Below, one piece after another: positions 31,652 through 43,075 of a DNA stretch of 64,000 nucleotides. Below the pieces are notes generated by a model that was not told the origin of the DNA, ran no database searches, and saw nothing but the letters and a program-made list of their open reading frames with translations. Location: assembly GCF_000350225.1 (NCBI RefSeq), contig NW_005179179.1, positions 156,609-220,608 of the forward strand, given 5' to 3'. The translations under genes and the position numbers were made by a program. Numbering within the stretch: position 1 is the first letter of the stretch; each line of letters begins with the position of its first letter. This DNA comes from Chondrus crispus (Eukaryota > Rhodophyta > Florideophyceae > Gigartinales > Gigartinaceae).

Positions 31652-31880
31652 AGACCCCATGCAGAGCACAATAAGACAGGCTGCTTTATAAAAATTTCCA
31701 CTTGTCAAATGACTATTGAACTGTAATGCAAAATATAGTGCCGACTGTATAAAACTGGTTACAGATTCGTTTTTCACGGTCCTTTTCTGAGGGGCTGCAA
31801 AGCTCTTTTTTAAACACTCGCTTTTCTCTGTCCAGCAATGCCCGTTTTTGGGGGGTGCTTTTATTTTTTCCACCACTGTA

Positions 31881-31936
31881 TACTGTGCACATCCAACTCC
31901 ACCTGTCTCCTGGCCAGGGGTCACTCCCTTTTACCT
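31881..31936 (+). repeat. dispersed repeat R, copy 2, right piece
   Basis: Continues tactgtgcacatccaactcc through cactcccttttacct after the Tc1 element. Confidence 0.6.
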
Positions 31937-32908
31937 CAATTGACCGCTGGTGGGGATGATTCTTTGGTTTTCGGCGGGCTAAAATTTGGAAATAGGTTGA
32001 TATAGCCAGCCCACTGGTGGTCGTGCTCTAATGATACCTCTACGTTTTGGCTTTGACAACTGTAATGGTCAGCTGCCTGTACATTTTTGCTCGCCTGGGG
32101 GCACCTCTGGGAGCTCGATCTTGCGAAACCTCTCGCTCGTGACGATGAGTAGCATAAGATCCAGCGCATCGAGCATCGTCACCTCGACGTCGTGAAACCC
32201 GCGGTTGTTCACGTCCTCCGCAGACGCACCCGTTCTGTCTGTATCGCGCGGCAACCCATCCTGCTCCAACACGTCCACTCACTTCCGTGCAGACAGGCGA
32301 GCCGCGCGGCTTCAGCAAGTGCAACGTGACGCCCCCCAGGCACAGGCCCATCTGAATGCCGTGGTTGAAGTTGAAGTCGAGCTCAACGACAACCGACACT
32401 GCCCGAATCAGTCCGTACACGGCACAACGATGTCTGTGATATCCGTGAGCGAGCATACCGTTGTGGAGGAGGCCGTGAGCACAAGAGCGCACCTCACTGC
32501 GGAGAGACAGCGATACCCTTTCATTGGTCAGCCAACCTCTATATTGGATCCGTGAACACCGAACCCACGTGGGTGATTGGATCACGATACCTCCTGCGTG
32601 CTGGGAGGCTACGAGATGGCGGCTCTGTCGCTTTTGTCCGAATACTTGGCGCCACTGTGAAGGTTTCTTAGTCGTCTGTCTGGTTGGGGGACACGCCTTC
32701 GCAATGGAACAGTGTTACACGTCAGGTCCGCTCGCATCCCTAGAGTTGTTTACTGAGTGATGAAGGGAAGCAGATCGGTAGTTCATACATACATTGGCGT
32801 TTGAGCGCATATTTCTGGATGGGCAATGGAAGTATAGCATCCGAAGGGACTAGAGAAAACCGACCGTGACGACAGCTACCTGCGCAACTTTCTGAGAGAA
32901 AGGGGTAT
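31937..32908. other. intergenic, unassigned frames
   Basis: Overlapping frames on both strands at 32,040-32,585 (up to 181 codons) show no motif in any phase. The segment 31,975-32,037 (ggcgggctaaaattt ... ctggtggtcgtgctct) matches, inverted, about 12,537-12,600. I do not call a gene. Confidence 0.3.
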
Positions 32909-33240
32909 GTTGTTATTGGATATGAAGGCAGGACGTCAAGGCTGCAGATTACATCGAAGAGGAAAGTATTGAGAAGTTTCCACAGTCATGGGTCGTGGGT
33001 GGTTTGCGTTGCGATGAGTGAGGACGTAAGAAGTGTGGTATCTGGATCGCGCGACAGGAGCGTGTGGGTGTAGGACGTGGAGATAGGAGCACAAGTCGGA
33101 GAGGCATTATTTGGACACCCCAATTTGGTAGAGAGCGTTGCGATTAATAGGGACGGAAGACGTGTGGAATCGGGATCGGGGGACGAAAGCGTGAAGTGTT
33201 GGACCTGGAGAAAGGGATCACACTTCGTACTAGGAGGGTA
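32909..33240 (+). pseudogene. WD40-repeat fragment
   Basis: Plus-strand translation gives two successive WD40 blades. The first is SWVVCVAMSEDVRSVVSGS then RDRSVWV-stop-DVEIG (TAG at 33,071-33,073 in place of Trp). The second is GHPNLVESVAINRDGRRVES then GSGDESVKCW. Upstream residues (GYEGRTSRLQITSKRK) fit the end of a preceding blade. WD40 propellers commonly form the C-terminal sensor of NB-ARC/STAND proteins, and an NB-ARC remnant lies 520 bases away on the opposite strand. I infer one ancestral gene broken by an inversion. Confidence 0.6.
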
Positions 33241-33763
33241 GAGGATTGGCAAGAAATCACGTGTCGAGTCCTGAGGACGACAGACTTGGGTACGGCCTCT
33301 CGCGCAGGACGAACGTCACAAATATTTCAAGGGAGGGAAGAATTGTGCAAAGGCGAGAGGATGGGTCTGAAGCTGTCACGGCCCATTTGGAGTCCAGTGT
33401 TGCAGATAGACCACGATCACGGGGTCGTAGTCGGAAGGTCGGGCTATCTGGCTGCTATCATGAAGCTAGTGGGTAGTGGTGGTCTAAATTGCGGAAAGTG
33501 AAAGGCGCTTGCCGCCCGAGACAGTAGTATTGCGTTGCAACTGTGCGCGGTAGTCATGGCTCTCTGTTTCGAACTCCACCTCTAATCGCACAATCTTCGT
33601 CTCCTTCCCAGCAGCTTGCGTGAAAATTGTTCTCTCGCTCCGAACTCCCCCATCAGAAATCCATACACTTCACCCCCGGAATCCATGCCGACTTGAATGT
33701 CTCTGCAACTGTAAGATGGGACGACAATCTCCAACTAAACACAAAGTATACGGTCTTGCATCT

Positions 33764-34640
33764 TCATAACGCACAGATTCCGATGTATCCTTCAGAACGA
33801 AAATCGTAAAACGTGTCCCCACTGCTCCCTACATCACACTCCACAGTATCTAGTGATGTATGCAATGTCTCATCCAACGACAGACATTCGTCCAACGGAC
33901 TCTCCCCGCGAATCGTGTAATGGCTCTTCATCCTCGAAAGGTACGCCCCCCATGCTTCTGACACTTTTCCCTCCCATCTTTTCCTCATGTACTTCACACT
34001 AGTTCCCGCCACTTTCAGGGCAAGCGGCAGCCCGCCACACATTTCCAATATTTCACCCACGACCTCTTTGCATCTCGCATCATCCAGTTCCGCTCGATTT
34101 GCCTCACTCGCGTGCCCAAGCATATCAACTGCATTCTTCCCTTCCACCTCCCTCAGCTTGAAAGCAACCCGCTCGCCAATCTGACGGAGCCCCTTATCTC
34201 TCGTGGAGTACAGTACTCTACCCCTCGTTTCTCCGCTGGCCCCCGGACGTGTCAGCGAGAACAGACCTCTTTGAAGGATATTCGCGTCCATATCATTCAC
34301 GACCCACACATCATCAATGATGAACATACACAAATGACTACAAACCCACGCTTGTAACTTTGCTAACACCCTTCCACCCCTCCCAACTCGGTCTGCTCTC
34401 GCATTTCTCTCGCATTTCTGCAGCCGTCTGGTTGTGGCAGGACGCTTCCACAATCATTAACAATTCATCAATCAGACGTCCAACAATTCCGTCTTTCCGC
34501 AACGACATGAAGTACACTCCTCTTAAAAACTCTGCTTTAATATTATCTTCATGCGTGATCGCTCGTAGGGCATATGTATTCCAGACTCGGCCCTGTCCTA
34601 CTGCCGTCGCACCCAGTTGCTTGTTCCTATCTGTCCGTAG
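33764..34640 (-). pseudogene. NB-ARC (STAND ATPase) domain remnant
   Basis: The minus strand carries recognisable NB-ARC motifs in order: NIKAEFLRGVYFMSL after a decayed P-loop region (AVGQGRVWNTYAL, no GKT/S) near 34,600; kinase-2 FIIDDVW near 34,320; RNBS-B GRVLYSTRDKG near 34,210; and CGGLPLALKVAGTSVKYM (GLPL) near 34,030. A frameshift near 34,400 separates the P-loop part. These domains are ATP switches in immune-type and signalling proteins. The missing Walker A lysine plus the frameshift indicate a dead gene. Its likely N-terminal domain is at 35,190-35,477, with a duplicated repeat block in between. Confidence 0.7.
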
Positions 34641-34775
34641 TACTGTAGCATTTAGACGGACTCACACGTGTTCTGTAATCCATTGCTTCCCCGAGAATCA
34701 AGTTTCACACAAATCGACGCAGGATTATGTTCAGCTGTCGACGGCCTGAACATATCACGCGTGCCTCGTCTGATC

Positions 34776-35203
34776 GACTCGACGGCCGCGTTAGTCGCGG
34801 GAGTATCGATGCCCCCACATGTTTGTAGAATACGATTGTTAAGGGGGTCCGTATCGTGTTGGTGCTTCTCTAGGACTTCTCTGTCCCTTAACGGGGACCA
34901 CCTTCACAATCGTATTCTACAAGCAAGTGCAGGCAACGCATCCCCACACTGCACAGGCGCATGCCCCGAGACTCGCTTTTGGGTCGTCCGACTCGACGGC
35001 CGCGTGAGTCGCGCGAGTAACGATGCCCGCGCATGTTTGTAGAATACGATTGTTAAGGGGGTCCGTATCGTGTTGGCGCTTCTCTAGGACTTCTCTGACC
35101 CCAACGGGGACCACCTTCACAATCGTATTATACAAGCAAGCGCAGGCAACGTATCCCCACACTGCAGACGGCTATGCACCGAGTCTCGCTTTTGAGTCGT
35201 CCC
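34776..35203. repeat. 214-bp tandem duplication containing a small MITE
   Basis: Two copies, at 34,776-34,989 and 34,990-35,203, start gactcgacggccgcg. Each holds a hairpin-capable element of about 105 bp with ends ttgtagaatacgattgt and its inverted copy acaatcgtattctacaa (34,823-34,923 and the matching place in copy 2). It lies between the two parts of the NB-ARC gene. Confidence 0.75.
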
Positions 35204-35477
35204 ACTCCTTCTGCAGCTCATCGAAGGACTTCAATACAATGCTTGAGAGGCCCTGGACTTCACGATGAAGCAAGCCCATGTGCGGCGACGACGCTCTATA
35301 GATCGGCCTGTCTTACAGCTCGGTGATGTCTGCATGCGTGGTGTAGACGGTGAGCATTTCGGCAGAGAGCGCTTTGTTTTCCTTGTAGGGGCTGAGTGGT
35401 TCGATAAGACTTGCGATTAGGCGGATGGCTTCCTTAGCCGGGCCGTTGAGGCCCAAGATACGATATGGATCAACCAT
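35190..35477 (-). pseudogene. helical N-terminal domain of the NB-ARC gene
   Basis: From ATG at 35,475-35,477 the frame reads MVDPYRILGLNGPAKEAIRL and continues as a predicted helical bundle (SLIEPLSPYKENKALSAEML) to TAA at 35,313-35,315. After a shift, VQGLSSIVLKSFDELQKEW carries on toward 35,190. Amphipathic helices ahead of an NB-ARC suggest a coiled-coil or HeLo-like effector or adaptor domain, but the sequence is too short to assign. Orientation and spacing fit the NB-ARC part downstream. ATG chosen because upstream codons are low complexity. Confidence 0.45.
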
Positions 35478-36055
35478 GGTGTTTGGGATTGGAGGGTGCT
35501 GTTTGGATTCGTATAGGCGGCGGTGACAAAGCGGCGCATACCCTTCTCTCCAGCTCTCTCTTTCTCTCCATCTCTGTCGTTGTTTGCCGTTGTTCGTCTT
35601 CACGCAGAGTGGGCGGGAAACATGCGAATGCACTCTTGACGTTGCCAATAAATGTAGTAAACTCAATGGCCCACAGCTACTTAGGGCAAGTGCCAGCTTG
35701 ACAGTGATTTTTGGAGTGATTTCCTACAATCGTTACAGGAGAGGGCGGTTGTGTCGATCTGGTCCTGAAACGAACAGAGAGAGAGTTAGAGAAAGGTAAA
35801 CGTTACTCGGACTACCAAGAGGCGCCCACCCTTGTAGATCCCGGCCAACGCCGAGACCAGGTAGTGGTCATTAGTTTCGTCCGATACCGCCCCTCCATCG
35901 TCACACCCATTAGGCCCTGCCGCTGCTGTGGCGGCAGGGGCGGCCAGCGCCGGATCTTCGGCAGGTCGACGAGGGGCGAGCACAGTGGAGAACGGCTCTC
36001 GGCTACGATATTCCGACAACCCGGCGGGTGCGTGAGTTTGGGGTGCGCAGTCGCT
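35478..36055. other. intergenic
   Basis: Probable promoter region of the NB-ARC pseudogene. A frame of 115 codons on the minus strand is Pro/Ala-rich without motif. Nothing else supported. Confidence 0.3.
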
Positions 36056-36131
36056 GTTGGATATAGCTACTACATATACTGTGCACATCCCTCTCCACCT
36101 GTCTCCTGGCCAGGGGGCACTCCCTTTTACC
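36056..36131 (+). repeat. dispersed repeat R, copy 3
   Basis: Begins gttggatatagctactacat and shares the tactgtgcacatcc ... ctgtctcctggccaggggg core with copies 1 and 2. Confidence 0.65.
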
Positions 36132-37459
36132 ACAGTCGCAGAGCGGCCGTCGCCGCCGACCTAAATAATGCACCGGAGTGCCAACTGTAGTCCAGTATCC
36201 TTAGTATCCTTCCCCTCTCATACCTCACCCATCGCCACATTGACGTGCCATGGTCATACTGTACAGTTGTGAAACCAGATATCCTGATTAGATCAGTGAT
36301 CGGGTTTCTGTAAATGAAGGTACACGTGCGAATCGACTTGCACTCAAGGAAATGTCACCGTACCTGAATACGCAGGACCTTTCGCTATGGAGACGAAAGG
36401 GCATACGAAGCAGCGTCAATGCAATATGGGCGAATGCAATCCTCTACTCGGAGGAAAGGTCGCAACCTTGACCAGCTCTATCAGCGGCATAGATAGAGTG
36501 GCAGCATGCAAGCAATGAACATAGCGACAAGCACGAGCTCTGCTTCAATTACCAAAAGCACCGGAAGTGGCAAGTGCAGCGCGCAGTAATATGGCATAGA
36601 TGATAGATGCGGCAGCAAAGAGACGCGAGAAATCAGAACTTAAACAGCGATCTAAAGTAGTAACAAAAGGATAGCGGCAGCAGCCCAGCGTTCATGCTGA
36701 TTACTTTGCCACCTGGTTCCTCCCTTTATCGCAGCCCCATATCAGTATCCCTACCAGAGCGGGGCGGGTATCAGACGTCTCTGAGCATGTAGGTATCATG
36801 CACGGTGGTACCTCGTCGGGTATAGGTACAGTGTCTGTACGTAGTACACATGGTTTGGGCTTTTTGTCTCCAGTGTACTGTTCACAACGTATGCATATGA
36901 AATATATCCGTTATTGTATTGTTTCACTTGCAACTGGGCACATTCTTGCCATTAAACTGCTCTTATCTGCCCTGTAGCGGTCCACTGTCCTGTGAACATT
37001 ACATACTGCACCAATGTGTGCACTATTCTTGTACGGCTGCTCCAGCTCACCCCTCATTCCGGATTTCCATCTGGCGACCAGAATGACCTCTACAACTCCC
37101 ACGTGATCGCATATGAGCCAGCCTACAAGAAACCTAATTAAATCCAAAATTTGAGCTACTCTCAATGAAGTGTAAACCAACAACATGGCAAATATTCTGT
37201 GTCAACGGCGTCGTTCATGTGAGAAATTATAGACTGCCTATTGCCACATCCGACCAAGTTCAACATAAACCAACATTTACTTTCCCTGGTCACATTTCTT
37301 GCACCATTTTCCGAACAGGGCTATCGATTGATCCCATATTCCTTTTGTTGTCTTGCCACGAACTTCAAATATACGACCAAACTCAACGACACTTTTACAT
37401 GCTCCTCTCCGTCCCAGTGCTGATGACAAAACCGGAAGAGAAAGCTTCCATCCGACACT
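36132..37459. other. 1.3 kb without supported gene
   Basis: AT/GC-mixed. A 91-codon minus frame at 36,911-37,186 has no recognisable domain. The last bases should belong to the 5' flank of the hAT gene interrupted by element C. Confidence 0.35.
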
Positions 37460-38130
37460 TGTAGTATAATGACCGGCGCGAGCGCGCAGAGGTCATCGGA
37501 CGGCCGTATACGGTATACACGTGTGCGGCTTTGCCCACGTGTAGCGAGCGCGCGCGCATGCCGAGCTGTCGTAATCTGGCGTACGTGTACAGTAGTGCAC
37601 GTGTCGTCCGAGCGGTGGTCTACGCGTGTTACGTGTGCGCGTTAGCACACGCGTCGTCGGTGCGGTAGTCTGTAAGCAACACGCGTGTACAGCAGTACAC
37701 ACGTGTAGTAGCAGCGTCTGTGCGGTAGTAGCAATTATGGCGCTAGTTTTTTAATTGTGTACAGTACCAGGCACGCACTAGGCGGCAGGTACTGTAGTAC
37801 TGTACTGGAACAGGTGTTCGAGGCGTCCCTCTGCGGGGTTAAGACCTGGCACCCGTCCCCACCAGTAAACGGGGGCAAGCTCGCCCCCGTCCCTTTTGCG
37901 CCTAGGTACGTCCGTTTTCGGTTGTCTGTCGCGCGCGCTGGCTTCTAACCCGTTACCGGTCGCTCACGTTCACGCACCACGGGGCGACTGAGCGTAACCG
38001 GCCAGTGAGCCACTCCCTTTTCGCGAGCTCGTCCGATTGGTTCAATCGGCGCGTCGCGTCCGCGCCGCGTGCTCCCTCGCTAAAGCCTCCGCCTCTCACC
38101 CAACCCAGGGCGGAGAGGAGTTATCCCACA
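37460..38130 (+). repeat. element C 5' LTR
   Basis: Starts tgtagtataatgaccggcgc and ends ttatcccaca. A candidate primer site (tggtactcttgtgg) begins two bases later. The first half is rich in alternating cacgtgt/gtacagta motifs. Confidence 0.9.
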
Positions 38131-38219
38131 TTTGGTACTCTTGTGGAGGGGATAACTCTCGAGGTTGAGCCGCACGCGTAGTCGCTCGACCGCGCGCAGA
38201 ACCGTACGGACGGAAAAGG

Positions 38220-40135
38220 TTGAGAAATCACCGCGTCAATCGCGAAGCGTATTCGACGATGAACCGACCGGAAGAAGGGGGAGACTCCCCCTCCGGGCGT
38301 CTGAGCACCCGCAGTGGCAGTGGCGCATCGCGCCCCCCGGTGAAAAACCCGGAAGCCCTGCTGCGACCGCCACCGCGACCGGGCCGCACGCGAGCGTCCG
38401 CATCGGATGTTACGCCGGCCGTGTCGGCAGGCACTGCGAATCGTGTCCAATGGATGGTCGACGCGATTCAGCCGCCCATCCAGGCCTGGGTCGAGGAGTT
38501 CCTCGCTACGGAACTCCCCCAGGTAGTGCGCGTATGCCTCGACCGAACGGTGCCCGCGCTCGTGGACGCGCACGTACGCAGCGCGATACCACCGCTTTTG
38601 GACGAACTTCTACCCGCCCAAGTCCAATGCGAGGTGGTGATCGCGCTCACCACTGTGGATGAAGAATCCCCGTCCGGTACGGCTCTAAAGGGAGCGATCA
38701 GCTCCGCCGTGGCCAATCGTCTGGCCACGACCTTTCCCGCCGAAGCAGGAGTCGACGCGCACGCGCAGCGCGACTCAACCGCTCTGGATCCTACGTTAAC
38801 GCACGCTGAACCGATCGGCGCCGCACCCGGGATCGGTACAATGGCCCCTCACTCGGAGGGTAAGACCATTTACCTCCCACCAATTTATGGTGGTACAGGA
38901 GGGCCCACAGAAAATGGCCCTCCCGTACTCGCCGATACGGCTGGCACCCGCGGGACAGAAAACCGCCTGGGGCGCTTCGCGACAGAAAAGCGACAGCCGT
39001 ATCGGTCGAGCAGAAGGAGCGCACCCGGCGCTCAAGGCTACACCTCGGAGGGTACAGAAAACCCCTCCGAGGAAGAAGACACAAGACGTCGGCACAGGGC
39101 GACGCGCAAGAACCGCGACGGACGCTACGCGCGATACCGCGATGCCAGAGGGGTCGGTTACCCCTCCGATGATAACTGCGAAGGACGCTATACGCGATAC
39201 CGCAATGCCGGAGGAGGTGGATACCCCTCCGATGACGAGGACACCGAGTCGGACGGATCGCGCAGAAGCGACCGCAGAGGCCGCAATGCGCGCGACCGAC
39301 GTCGGTTCCGGCGAGAAGACTCCGACCTGGACGGCTACAGTAGCCCCGGCGGAGAAGGAGACCGCCATCGCAGGGGCAGAGACCGCCGGTCTGCCCCGAG
39401 GCGGGATCCGAAACGGTTGCCAGTGATCAGGCCGCTGAACGACCTGTTCACCAAGGCCGTCGACTACCGTACGTATAGGCTGGAAAATCGCAGCGCGCGC
39501 TACGACGCGAGTACCGCGCGGCGAGTTAACCGATATCGGAAGAAGTTGGACGTCCAGCTGAAAACCCACACGTTCGGTGGTCAAGATCCAATCGCGGTGC
39601 TAGGGTTTCTCGCGCGCTTCAAGATGGCCTGCGACCACAATGGGGTCAGCGATGGCGCGGCCGTATGGTGTTTCCAGTTCTATGTGACTGGGCAGGCTCA
39701 CGCCTTGCTCCAGTCCAGGCTACACGGGAACACCATGGCGGTCGTTGCGGAGCAGCGCGATATGCTCGAAACCTACGCGGAAGTTGTTAACTTTTTATTA
39801 CGCACGTATGCGACTGACGAAGTTATTTCCGAAGCGGTCGGTGATGTCACCTCCTTCCGTCAGAGCTCTAATATGACGGAGGAGGTGTACAGTAACCAGC
39901 TGTGGGACAAGGCGTTGCGCTGCGGAACCGTATTTTCGGACAGGCGCTTGAAGTCCATTTTCGTTGAGGGACTTCTGCCAGCGACGTGCGCGTAGGTGCG
40001 GAATTATCTCGCGACGCATCCGGGCGTGGACTACCAAGCGGTGGCACGCTACGCGCAAACGATCGGCGAGACGCACCGCTCGGCTCGAAGACAGGCGACC
40101 TCGTTCGCGTCGCCTCAAGCACCGTCCGATTCGTG
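38220..40135 (+). pseudogene. gag: Gag, N-terminal and capsid part (element C)
   Basis: The first half (residues about 1-395) is disordered and very Arg/Gly/Ser-rich, with repeated RDGRYARYRDARGVGYPSDD-like units at about 39,110-39,235. A capsid-like region follows (LKTHTFGGQDPIAVLGFLAR, GAAVWCFQFYVTGQAHALL, SNMTEEVYSNQLWDKALRCG). A TAG at 39,993-39,995 interrupts LLPATCA/VRNYLATHPG, and homology continues in phase to TGA near 40,135. ATG 38,220 is the first in this phase; 38,259 (MNRPEEGGDS) is an equally good start. The long Arg-rich N-terminus is much larger than in element B. Confidence 0.75.
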
Positions 40136-40744
40136 AGAAGATTCCCGCGCAACGACCCGACAAGGCCCGTGCTGTCAGTCGAGTCCCTGTCTGAACTCCC
40201 GACAGCGCGCGGAACCGAAACGGAGGAGATAATGGCGGTGACGGACCAGTCGGCGACGCCGAGCTCGCTTAGCTCGCCGCCGACTAGCTACCATCCGTCA
40301 CCTGCCTCGTCCCCGGCGGGCGCACCGATGGCGCCCGCCCAACACGGTGACGCGCGCGCACATCCGTACGGAAGGCCAGTACAGAACCAGCGGGTCCGGT
40401 TCTTCAACCAAGGATTACCTGGACCCCCGCCGAGGTTCTGTCTGAACCTGACCCACCGACAGGAGCAATGTCCTGTGGTGGCGGATAGCGCGCTGCGTTC
40501 GAAGCTTTTGCAGGCCCGCGAGGCCAATTATCAAAAGCTTCGGATCCGTCAAGGTGTCCGCCCAGGTTCGCCGTTCGAGCGCCAACCGCCGACCGCGTGG
40601 CGAAATTCGCGTGCGCAGGCTCCCACGGGCATCAACGTGGTCCAGCCGCGCGAGACCGTCCAATCGGAAGAACCCGCGTTACCGCTGACGGACGAGGGGC
40701 CCGAGGACCTTGGGTTGACGGGGGAAGCCGGGGAGGACGCGTAA
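39986..40744 (+). pseudogene. gag: Gag, nucleocapsid part (element C)
   Basis: A frame shifted from the capsid part becomes meaningful from about 40,130 and ends at TAA 40,742-40,744. It includes Pro/Ser-rich linkers and a motif FCLNLTHRQEQCPV that fits the last three positions of a CCHC zinc knuckle (C-x4-H-x4-C), with the first Cys replaced. The tail is acidic. It overlaps the start of pol by about 150 bases with pol in the -1 phase, which is how many retroelements express pol by ribosomal slippage; no slippery site was proven. The first 50 codons are probably out of phase. Confidence 0.6.
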
Positions 40745-43075
40745 AGGCGTCGACGATCCTCCCCGTGCCAAGCCTCAATAAACAAGGCACCCCGTCGACC
40801 GCTTCGGTACGCGCGCAATCGCAGAGCCAAACGGACGAAGCGGCAATTTGCTTCTTCAAGAAGCATAATTACAAGGTCACCGCAACGGTCGGACAACGAC
40901 GCGCGATGATGCGCGCCATCACGCCGGTTCTAGATTCGGGCGCCGGCCCGAATCTAATCCACTTACGCTGTGTGGCAGAACCGTGGCGCGCTGCCATCCA
41001 GTCCGCGCGGAGCCCGCCGCTCATCGACGCTTCGAATAGGTCGATGAAGGCCCTCGGCGAGCTCAAGCTGTACGTCCGGATCGGTGAGTTCGTCGCGCGC
41101 GTACCGTTCTTGGTCGTCACCAACCTTGCGGTGGACTGTATCCTCGGAACCACGTTCCTGGATCGCCACGTGAAGGCGATCCTGCCACCGCAGAGGAAGG
41201 TGCTGTTCCATCATGCGCCGTCTGTAGCGCTGACGGGAGTCACACCCTCGAGGCACGACCGCAAGATGGCCTCGAGGGGACCGTCGCAGCAGCTCCCGCA
41301 GGAGGAAAATTCGGCCGACCGGAAGCGTGCGCAGTTCCCGACGAACGTACCGTCACGGAAAATTCGCGTGGTCAAGGGGGTGACGATACCCCCGATGACC
41401 CAAGCGATGGTACGCGTCGCAACACCGGTTGGGGGGCTTTGCTTCCTGCAAAACAACCCCAAAACGGCGCATAAGAATTTATGCATGATGGCCCAGGGGG
41501 TCATGGACCTCTTCTCGGGCGAGCCGTTTACGGTGCTCGTTAGCAACTTCGGAAACCGCTCGGTCCACGTCCCCAAGCATACCGTTGTCGGTCTCGCGTT
41601 GCCATCCCCCACACACATCCTGACACTTGGCGAGTCGGCCCCCGGAGAGGCCGACGCTAAGGAAGGGGGAGGGAACAAAAATAATTCCTCGGCCGCTACG
41701 GAGGAACAGGCGCGACGCGAACAACCAGTTACGGACGTTGACAGAATAAAATCCTCCACCGCTAGGGAAGGATACGCGCGTCGCAAAGAATCCGCTACGG
41801 ACGAAGGCAGGATTAATTCCTCACCCGCGGGGGAAGGTGCGCGACGAGAAGGACCCGTTACGGACGATGGCAGAATTAAATCCACCACCGCTACGGGAGG
41901 AGGCGCGCGACGCGAAGAACTGGAAACGGACGACGCCCACAGTGGCAATCCCGCTAACGCGGATGAGCGGACCGATACGGACGCGGAGAAGACCCGCTCG
42001 TGGGAAGAAGACGTCCATATTGGTGCAGAAGACAGTACCGTCCGGTCGGAAATTATGGACATGCTGTCCGAGTTCAAGGACATGTGGTCCGGCCACTTGG
42101 GTAAGATCGATGCTACGAGGCATCGCATCGAGCTGAAGCCCGGTGAAAAGCCGATCTACCAAGCTCCCAACCGAGCCGGACCCATGGCGCGCGAGAAGGA
42201 GAAGAAGGAAATCGACCGCATGCTGCGCACGGGAGTCATCGAACAGACATCGGCCGAGTGGGCGAGCCCCGTGGTCTTCGTCCCTAAAAAGGACGGGACC
42301 ATGCGGTTCTGCGTGGACTATCGCAAGCTAAACGCCGTTACGGTTCGCGACTCCTACCCACTACCGCGCATGGACGAATGTATCGACTCGCTCGGCGATG
42401 CCACTGTCTTTACCACGCTAGACTGTAATAGCGGGTATTGGCAGGTGGAGATCGCCAAGGAGGACCGCGACAAAACTACGTTCGCGTCGCATTCGGGCCT
42501 CTACCGCTTCCTACGCATGCCGTTCGGTCTCAAAAACGCGCCCGCGACATTTCAACAAGCGGTCGACAACATCCTGTCCCGCGTGAAATGGGAGACCGCG
42601 CTGGTCTACCTCGATGACGTCATCGTCTACTCGCGAACCGTTACGGAACATATGGCACACGTGCGCGAGGTACTACGGCTTCTACATACCGCGGGCGTGT
42701 CGCTAAAATTGGCGAAGTGCGCGTTTTTCGACACCTCCGTGACCTATCTCGGGCACGTCATTCGCCCGGGACGGTTGGAGGTGGAGCGACGCAACGTCAT
42801 CGCGATCGAGCGCGCGTGCGCGCCTACGAACCGAACGGAACTGCAATCCTTTCTCGGGATGTGCAACGTTTACCGACGGTTTGTGCAAGGATTCGCAAAG
42901 ATCGCCGCGTCGCTGAACAAGAAGAACGGCAAGAATCAGCCCTACGAGTTCGAGATCTTAACCGATGCGGAACACGCGGCGTTTGAAGAATTGAAGCGGC
43001 GCCTCGTGTCGCCGCCAATCCTCGCGCTGCCCCGCTACGGACGGAAACTAATACGCTGGACAAGGACGCGTGCGG
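40597..43075 (+). pseudogene. pol: Pol: protease and reverse transcriptase (element C)
   Basis: The protease active site TPVLDSGAGPNLIHL begins about 110 residues in, followed by VDCILGTTFLDRHVKAILP. A long hydrophilic linker with repeated TDDGRIKS-like units (41,690-41,930) precedes RT. RT shows [57 protein letters not shown] and LVYLDDVIVYSRT, so all catalytic Asp residues are present. The RNase H start (LALPRYGRKL) is followed by a frameshift at about 43,060. The open frame of more than 800 codons is the best-preserved polymerase of its lineage in the window. Confidence 0.85.

Larger units (their letters stand above)
29700..31880 (+). mobile_element. Tc1-like transposon with 200-bp inverted repeats
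   Basis: Ends are cagtggtggaaaaaat on both sides, flanked by TA (29,698-29,699; 31,881-31,882). The inverted repeats extend about 200 bp, sharing gcaccccccaaaa, gctggacagagaaaagcg, agcccctcagaaa, gaatctgtaa and gcattacagt. A minisatellite and a frameshifted transposase lie inside. The element sits within an R repeat and restores it when removed. Confidence 0.85.

Noticed and set aside
32040-32585. 181-codon minus-strand frame and 116-codon plus-strand frame
   Set aside because: Mutually overlapping, no domain, no consistent composition.
38796-39584. 262-codon minus frame inside gag of C
   Set aside because: Mirror of the Arg-rich repeat region on the sense strand; Val/Ala-rich shadow only.
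41211-42128. 305-codon minus frame inside pol of C
   Set aside because: Shadow of the repetitive linker between protease and RT; Ser-rich with no domain.
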